A stretch of DNA of 57,700 bases. Origin: Planctomycetaceae bacterium. GTDB taxonomy: Bacteria; Planctomycetota; Planctomycetia; Pirellulales; Pirellulaceae. Every line of letters begins with the position of its first letter. Within the stretch, counting starts at the first letter, position 1. The translations under genes were made by a program, and so were the position numbers. The notes beneath the pieces were generated by a model. That model saw only the letters and a program-made list of their open reading frames with translations. It did not search any database and was not told where the DNA came from. Positions 53,009 through 57,700 of this stretch are shown here, in pieces. The stretch covers positions 1 to 57,700 of the forward strand of contig JAAEMV010000711.1 of NCBI GenBank assembly GCA_024225195.1, written 5' to 3'.

Positions 53009-53740
53009 CTATCGCTGAAGGGTTTGACTGTGATCGTGTAAAAAGAGATTGCGAACCCACTGAGCAGTGGTTGCTGGCGATTCAATGGGTGGTTCACAAA
53101 TGCAGTCCATCACATAGTTGTCGCTTGCGACGATTCCGATCAAAATTGCCAGCTTGAGATAGGTAGTAACGTTAAACCAGGTGGAATTTCCCCAGAATTT
53201 CATCGCGGTGCCAAAGCTCTTCTTTTTCTTGGGAAGCTTGCCCTCCCAGTTAACCGCATAGATTTCATCGAGTACGAGATGGCAAATGAAGCCGAGCACA
53301 ACGGCCCACGATTTGTAAATGCGGATTTCAAGGTCGTTTGAAAGGCAGATCATAAAAGTAACCAAGCCTGCGATTAACGCTGCGGGAATACTATGCCACA
53401 TCCCGCGGTGTTTCGTAAATCGGCGGAAGAGACCTCCGATACCGAACCGAATCAAAACGTACATCACGCCAGCAACAAAAATCATATGTTCCGTTGTCAT
53501 GCCAATCGCTTCAAAGCGAGGCAGCATCATCATGGGGATGATGACAGAGACAAATGAAAGCATCTCACGCTGTGGCTTTCCTGAATTACTGTCGAGATCA
53601 GGCAACATCCCGGCGACGCTGCATAGGCTTCCTGCGATCATGCAATGCGCAAGAGGAACCTCAAAGCCAAAGTATCCAACACCACCATAAAAAAATCCTA
53701 ACACGGTGCTGGTCGTAATATGAGTTTTGAAATCAGCCAT
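53009..53740 (-). CDS. Membrane-bound metal-dependent hydrolase-like protein (DUF457/YdjM type)
   Basis: The 243-residue membrane protein has the family's early HITTSTVLG, the AGMLPDLDSNSGKP metal-site motif, the KHRGMWHSIPAAL segment and the HLVLDEIYAVNW block. Several hydrophobic helices separate them. The family's reaction is not established. It is convergent with dtd. Confidence 0.85.
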   Translation of the reverse strand: MADFKTHITTSTVLGFFYGGVGYFGFEVPLAHCMIAGSLCSVAGMLPDLDSNSGKPQREMLSFVSVIIPMMMLPRFEAIGMTTEHMIFVAGVMYVLIRFGIGGLFRRFTKHRGMWHSIPAALIAGLVTFMICLSNDLEIRIYKSWAVVLGFICHLVLDEIYAVNWEGKLPKKKKSFGTAMKFWGNSTWFNVTTYLKLAILIGIVASDNYVMDCICEPPIESPATTAQWVRNLFLHDHSQTLQR

Positions 53741-54156
53741 GAATTCTAGCTAAAAACGGTTGATTAAAAGAAACCAATGGAGGGTGATCTATTGCAGGAC
53801 ACAACGTGTGTGTGTCTGGAGATGACAATAGAGAACTGTTAAGTGTGAACCAACGTGGATTCGTCAATCTCGCAATCGCTAGCAGCGCTTACAGGTATAG
53901 AAACTAATTCAGTTAATTGAGGGGGGCGTTAGGAATTGTTGAGCCTATCTGTATTGAGGTAAACCGAAAATTTATCTCTAATTTCGACGGCCTTTCCACG
54001 GATGGAAAGCTCAAAGGAAATCTAAAACCAGACTGGTGAATCTGAACGCCACCGTGGCTCAGAAGTTACGCAGGATTGAGTTGGGTAGCTGGAGGTACGG
54101 CGTGAGATTGTTACGGATGTGACAACAGCAGCGTCGAATTTGAACAAGGAGAGATT
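53741..54156. other. Divergent intergenic region
   Basis: About 416 bases separate the DUF457-type and CvpA-like genes. It contains a short 7-bp hairpin CTTTCCA/TGGAAAG with loop CGGA at 53992-54009. The CvpA ribosome-binding site AGGAG sits at the right end. No small gene or RNA is evident. Confidence 0.4.
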
Positions 54157-55044
54157 GTGGGGATTTACGATATCGCGATGTTGGTGATTTTTCTGGGAGC
54201 CATTTTTTTCGGCTACTGGAAAGGATTAGCTTGGCAAATTGCATCGCTTGCTGCGTTGGTGGTGAGCTACATCGTTGCGGTAAATTTTAGAGACCAGTTG
54301 GCAGCATTTTTGCAGGTGGAGGAGCCGTGGAATAAAATTGGTGCGATGCTGATTCTTTTTCTTGGTACATCGCTTGTGATTTGGGCGATTTATTCATCTG
54401 TTTCTAAATCACTTAAGAGGAATGAGTTAAAAGGGTTTGATCGCCAGGCAGGTGCAATTCTGGGTGCTCTCAAAGGAGGATTGCTGTGCATGGTAGTAAC
54501 TATGTTCGCGGTTTCGTTTCTTGGTGAGGACGTTCATGAGACGATTGACCATTCGAAATTCGGCCCTTATATCGAAAAAGGGATTTGGCAGGTTTCGGAC
54601 TTTGTGCCGGACGAATTAGCTCGTTTTGTTAATCCTCATATTGAAAATTACAAAGACGCAGTTGGACATAAAGAACCTTCTGTTGATACCGGTGGATTTT
54701 TTGGCAGTTCATTAGGAACGACTTATCCGGTGGGACAGCCAATTAGCGATGAGATTAAAAAATTCCAGTCCAATGGTTTTGCTGGGCGCTGGAAAACCCC
54801 TTCGGGTGGCAATCCGGATAAGCCTCAAAATATGACGCCGGATATTTCCAGCGGCGGCGGATTCTTTGGGACTTTTCAAAAGAAGGTAAATCCGCCGCAG
54901 GCTCCAGCCACTCAGGGAATCGACTGGTCAAATGTAGACATCTCGGAAGCATCCAAGCAAACGCTGGAAAATATCGGAAAGCAGGCTTTGGAAGCTACCA
55001 ACGAGGCGGCTGAAAATTTGTTTGAGAACGTCTACAAGCGTTAG
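54157..55044 (+). CDS. CvpA-family membrane protein
   Basis: The 295-residue protein has four hydrophobic segments in the first 130 residues, including the CvpA-type IFFGYWKGLAWQIASLAALVVSY. A Pro/Gly-rich soluble tail (about 165-295) with a helical end follows. CvpA homologues are linked to envelope homeostasis and colicin V production. The start is GTG 54157 with AGGAG six bases upstream. Confidence 0.82.
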   Translation: MGIYDIAMLVIFLGAIFFGYWKGLAWQIASLAALVVSYIVAVNFRDQLAAFLQVEEPWNKIGAMLILFLGTSLVIWAIYSSVSKSLKRNELKGFDRQAGAILGALKGGLLCMVVTMFAVSFLGEDVHETIDHSKFGPYIEKGIWQVSDFVPDELARFVNPHIENYKDAVGHKEPSVDTGGFFGSSLGTTYPVGQPISDEIKKFQSNGFAGRWKTPSGGNPDKPQNMTPDISSGGGFFGTFQKKVNPPQAPATQGIDWSNVDISEASKQTLENIGKQALEATNEAAENLFENVYKR

Positions 55045-55320
55045 ACAATTAATGACTGGCTGGCCAGATTTGTTCTGTGCCAGTGTGCTATTTCTCGGTC
55101 ATCAAAATCGCGGATGGTGATCTGGGTTCTTGGCTAAGCCAGAGGTTGGAATGTGAATTGAGATTTTAAGTAGGGAATTCGCACTGAATTCAAAAAAGCC
55201 ATATATACGGGGAAAACGAGAGACCTAACCGAACATAAGAAACATTATCGGACGTTGGGGATTGGGTGAGATATACACTGTTTTGTTGATGTTTTGCATT
55301 GTGACTTGGGAGGCTTAGCC

Positions 55321-55725
55321 ATGGACCCGCAGTTAACAGACGCCCAGATCAACCAGATCCGAAAGTGTTTAGGTAATGATCAGAAGCTCGACGCGTGTAA
55401 GCTCTACATGGATTTCACCGGCAGTTCTTTGCTGGAAGCAAAACAATTTGTAGAGAACCTTCCAAGCGTCGAACCAGGTTCTGTAGAAGACGCCGAGCAG
55501 GAGTTAGTTGAACAAGTGCTCGATCTCTTGGAATCTGGCTGTAAGCTAGATGCGATGCGGCTTTACAGGGATCACACCGGTAAGTCGCTAATGGAATCAA
55601 AAGTCTTCATCGAGAAACTAATTAGCGATTTTCAGATTCTTGAGAAATCCAACAGTCAATCGGGTTGCGCGGGGGTCATTCTGGTATTTGTGGTTTTAGG
55701 GTTTATTCTTCAATCTATGCTCTGA
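55321..55725 (+). CDS. Protein with two bL12-CTD-like repeats and a C-terminal TM helix
   Basis: The 134-residue protein carries two homologous segments: residues about 8-46 (QIRKCLGNDQKLDACKLYMD then TGSSLLEAKQFVENL) and about 61-101 (VLDLLESGCKLDAMRLYRD then TGKSLMESKVFIEKL). The L-DA-LY-D-TG-SL-E-K pattern resembles the ribosomal protein bL12 C-terminal helix pair (GKxxAVKxxRExTGxGLxEAKxxVE). A terminal helix (about 116-134) anchors it in the membrane. Function unknown. ATG 55321 has GGGAGG eight bases upstream. Confidence 0.7.
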   Translation: MDPQLTDAQINQIRKCLGNDQKLDACKLYMDFTGSSLLEAKQFVENLPSVEPGSVEDAEQELVEQVLDLLESGCKLDAMRLYRDHTGKSLMESKVFIEKLISDFQILEKSNSQSGCAGVILVFVVLGFILQSML

Positions 55726-55758
55726 CCACTCTGGCAGACGAATTGCCAGTTTTTGAGG

Positions 55759-56172
55759 TTATGGATTTTTTAGATAAGTCCATAAATTTGGCGGTGCTAA
55801 TTCAATCGAGTTGCCCGCCGGGTCACGGAAGTAAATTGAAGTTCCACGTGCTCCAACGTCCCAACAAACTTCGGATTCAATTTCGATGCCCGCGTCGGCC
55901 AAGCGTGTTCTCCATGTCTCTCGCTCATTATCGGTAATGACAAAGGCAATGTGACCGTGACTACGCGTGCCGTGGGATGGGACTTGCCTTCCCACCACCG
56001 AACTTTTGTCCGGATTGAAAATTAACAAATAGCTTTCATCGAGTTCGAAAACTAGCATCAAATCATTCTGGCTAAGCAAACGCAGGCCCATCACGTGGGC
56101 GTAAAACACTTTGGCTGCGTCGAGATCGTCGGCATAAAGAACCGTCTCGAAAATTTTGAGCAAGCTTGGCAT
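55759..56172 (-). CDS. VOC-family (glyoxalase/dioxygenase fold) protein
   Basis: The 137-residue protein shows the VOC repeat: ETVLYADDLDAAKVFYAHVMGL, a HIAFVITD metal-ligand strand (His), and the RDPAGNSIELAPPNLW end with Glu ligand. Members include lactoylglutathione lyase, fosfomycin and bleomycin resistance proteins, and dioxygenases; the substrate is open. It stands alone on the minus strand. Confidence 0.88.
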   Translation of the reverse strand: MPSLLKIFETVLYADDLDAAKVFYAHVMGLRLLSQNDLMLVFELDESYLLIFNPDKSSVVGRQVPSHGTRSHGHIAFVITDNERETWRTRLADAGIEIESEVCWDVGARGTSIYFRDPAGNSIELAPPNLWTYLKNP

Positions 56173-56380
56173 GACAACTCTTGGATGTAATCAATTATAA
56201 ATGGGGCAATTTCAAATACCCGAGTCAACTGTCGGTGGGCTTGAGGTTCAGCGATTAACGGGTAGAGATTTTTTTTCGATCTACCGCCCTGCCCCAATTC
56301 AACCCGTTCCATTAATCCGTTTTCGTATGTAAGAAAGTATCCTAAGTACTAACTGGAGATCTCTGCAGTTACTACGCTAT

Positions 56381-57091
56381 TTAGCACTTAATCGTTTTAC
56401 GCTTTTTAAAAGCGCGTCCGGTGCTTTCCATTTTAGCGATGTAGTCGATCGCGAGTGGGACTTTGCACGCTGTTTCGCCCATCTCGACAGATACTTTGCC
56501 AATTTTTTTAGCCGTCGACTTTGCTTTCGCCGAGAGCGGTTTAACATAGCCGCCGACGGAAATGACAAATCCATTCATGGTGTATTTCACACGCTCACCG
56601 CAGTCGTGAATGGATTCAGTAATTTGTCGAAGCAGCAGTTTGATTTCTTCGAGGTCTAATTCGGAGTCGGGTTGTGTGGCTACGAGACCTGAATACGTAT
56701 TCCAGCCGGCGGCGGCAACGTGGTCCTTCTTTGATTTAATCCACTTTGAGGCGAGGGCTTTTGCGTGAGGGTTTTCGTGAGCGACACCAGGTAACGAGTA
56801 CTCAGCAATCATGTGCCAATTGGCATCGCGGCACCAATCGTTCAGTTCTTTTTTTGACATGGATTTGCCGTCGGCGACGATCCCTGCCAAATACATGGCA
56901 TCGGTGTTGCCAGTCTTGTAAAGTTCCATCGCCAAAGCCTGATTGCCTTTGATTTGTTTGGCAATCACCTTCAAGTCGGCGATCTTTACTCCGAACATGT
57001 TGTCCGGGGCGCCATGTCGGGCAAACGTTTTTCGAGTTTGAGCCGACCCCTTTTTCTTGAGTGCCGACATGACTTGCTTAACGGTTTCCAT
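56381..57091 (-). CDS. DNA alkylation repair (AlkD-like) HEAT-repeat protein
   Basis: The 236-residue protein is all-helical, in line with the AlkD/AlkC superfamily of HEAT-like DNA glycosylases. Landmarks include FGVKIADLKVIAKQIKGN, LAMELYKTGNTDAMYLAG, WKDAN-equivalent CRDANWHMIAEYS, and SKKDHVAAAGWNTYSGL. A Lys-rich tail ends it. It probably excises alkylated bases, though the active-site residues are not certain from this reading. Accessory tail KKRKTIKC is basic. Confidence 0.85.
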   Translation of the reverse strand: METVKQVMSALKKKGSAQTRKTFARHGAPDNMFGVKIADLKVIAKQIKGNQALAMELYKTGNTDAMYLAGIVADGKSMSKKELNDWCRDANWHMIAEYSLPGVAHENPHAKALASKWIKSKKDHVAAAGWNTYSGLVATQPDSELDLEEIKLLLRQITESIHDCGERVKYTMNGFVISVGGYVKPLSAKAKSTAKKIGKVSVEMGETACKVPLAIDYIAKMESTGRAFKKRKTIKC

Positions 57092-57194
57092 GGACGCTCC
57101 CAGAGAGTTCTGTTGTACAAGGCAGCGGCGATCGAATCGTGCTTAAAGCGAACTTCGTTGGCTCACCGAATTCTGCAAGCCTGTTAGCGAACGG

Positions 57195-57700
57195 TTAGGC
57201 AGGCAATTCGCCAGCTTCGTCGAAGACGCCGATTTTTCGAAACCGCTGGTAGCGCTCTTCTAATAAAGACTCGTGCGGTTTTCCAACGAGGTCTTTTAGT
57301 GTTTTCTTTAAATAGGACTTCATTTGAGATGCCGTCTTGTGGTGGTCACGGTGAGCACCGCCTAAGGGCTCGGTAATCACATCATCGACAATTCCCATTT
57401 GGAGTAGATTTTTGGAAGTGAACTTCAATGCAGTTGCAGCTTTTTCTGCATGCTCAGCGCCCTTCCAGAGAATGCCGGCGCATCCTTCTGGACTGATCAC
57501 GGAATAGTAAGCGTGTTCCATGACTGCGACTCGATCGCCAACGCCAATTCCCAAAGCACCGCCGCTACCGCCTTCGCCGATAACAATGCAAATGATTGGT
57601 GTTTTCAATCGAGACATTTCATACATGTTTTCGGCGATGACCTGAGCCTGGCCTCGTTCTTCAGCACCAATTCCAGGGTAAGCGCCCGGCGTGTCGATCA
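57195..57700 (-). CDS. accA: Acetyl-CoA carboxylase carboxyltransferase subunit alpha (partial, N-terminus beyond right edge)
   Basis: The visible C-terminal 168 residues read IDTPGAYPGIGAEERGQAQ from the window edge, then GEGGSGGALGIGVGDRV and ISPEGCAGILWKGAEHA, the carboxyltransferase alpha core, ending in a helical ERYQRFRKIG tail. AccA with AccD moves CO2 from biotin to acetyl-CoA, the first fatty-acid step. The frame is open to base 57700, so the gene start lies outside. Confidence 0.95.
   Translation of the reverse strand, partial: IDTPGAYPGIGAEERGQAQVIAENMYEMSRLKTPIICIVIGEGGSGGALGIGVGDRVAVMEHAYYSVISPEGCAGILWKGAEHAEKAATALKFTSKNLLQMGIVDDVITEPLGGAHRDHHKTASQMKSYLKKTLKDLVGKPHESLLEERYQRFRKIGVFDEAGELPA

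Overview
The window looks like a chromosomal segment of a planctomycete (phylum Planctomycetota, probably Pirellulaceae-like). The evidence is the adjacent DUF1592/DUF1552 pair with a Tat signal, a PQQ-type beta-propeller protein of the 'WRGP' kind, a TatC with a very large periplasmic insertion, a family of short planctomycete lipoproteins, an FHA-like membrane protein, and many secreted proteins of unknown function. Base composition is moderate for the phylum. I recognised no phage, IS element, CRISPR array, rRNA or tRNA.

Layout. 1-12 kb (mostly minus strand): a beta-propeller protein cut by the left edge, a TlpA-like lipoprotein, a hemolysin III-type membrane protein (plus), an ABC-2 exporter pair, and a tightly coupled set consisting of an ECF sigma factor, a one-TM basic protein in the anti-sigma position, a very acidic protein, a DUF1592 cytochrome and a DUF1552 Tat protein. 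11-23 kb (minus): information-processing and cofactor genes nrnA, ribF, a soluble histidine kinase, pnp, rpsO, ftsY, nusB, ribH, rho and coaE. On the plus strand inside this block (17.5-18.0 kb) lies a small lipoprotein gene whose reading frame is interrupted by TGA exactly at the first Cys of a heavy-metal-associated (HMA) GMxCxxC motif. The frame then continues for 61 codons to TAA and a strong terminator. I read this as a selenoprotein.

23-37 kb: a TIM-barrel-like unknown, a membrane coiled-coil protein, an LRR protein with a Lys-rich repeat tail, tatC, manA, a small lipoprotein, a class I aminotransferase, purF, trmB, a 33-codon basic ribosomal-protein-like gene, trpD and a nucleoside hydrolase. 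37-46.5 kb: an HtrA-like protease, a DksA/TraR zinc-finger protein, an FHA-like protein, a sugar isomerase-like protein, divergent queF and queE, an internally duplicated membrane protein with a 21-bp repeat linker, and an MDR oxidoreductase. 46.5-57.7 kb: an esterase, a DUF11 protein, two paralogous secreted proteins, an unknown anchored protein, dtd, a DUF457-type membrane protein, a CvpA-like protein, a protein with two bL12-like repeats, a VOC protein, an AlkD-like protein and accA cut by the right edge.

Most genes are housekeeping and stand in short operons. The most unusual signals are the putative Sec-containing HMA lipoprotein with a SECIS-like hairpin, the tiny basic gene at 34.7-34.8 kb, the sigma-factor-headed DUF1592/DUF1552 operon, and the internally duplicated transporter-like protein. 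All identifications come from reading motifs; no database search was run.
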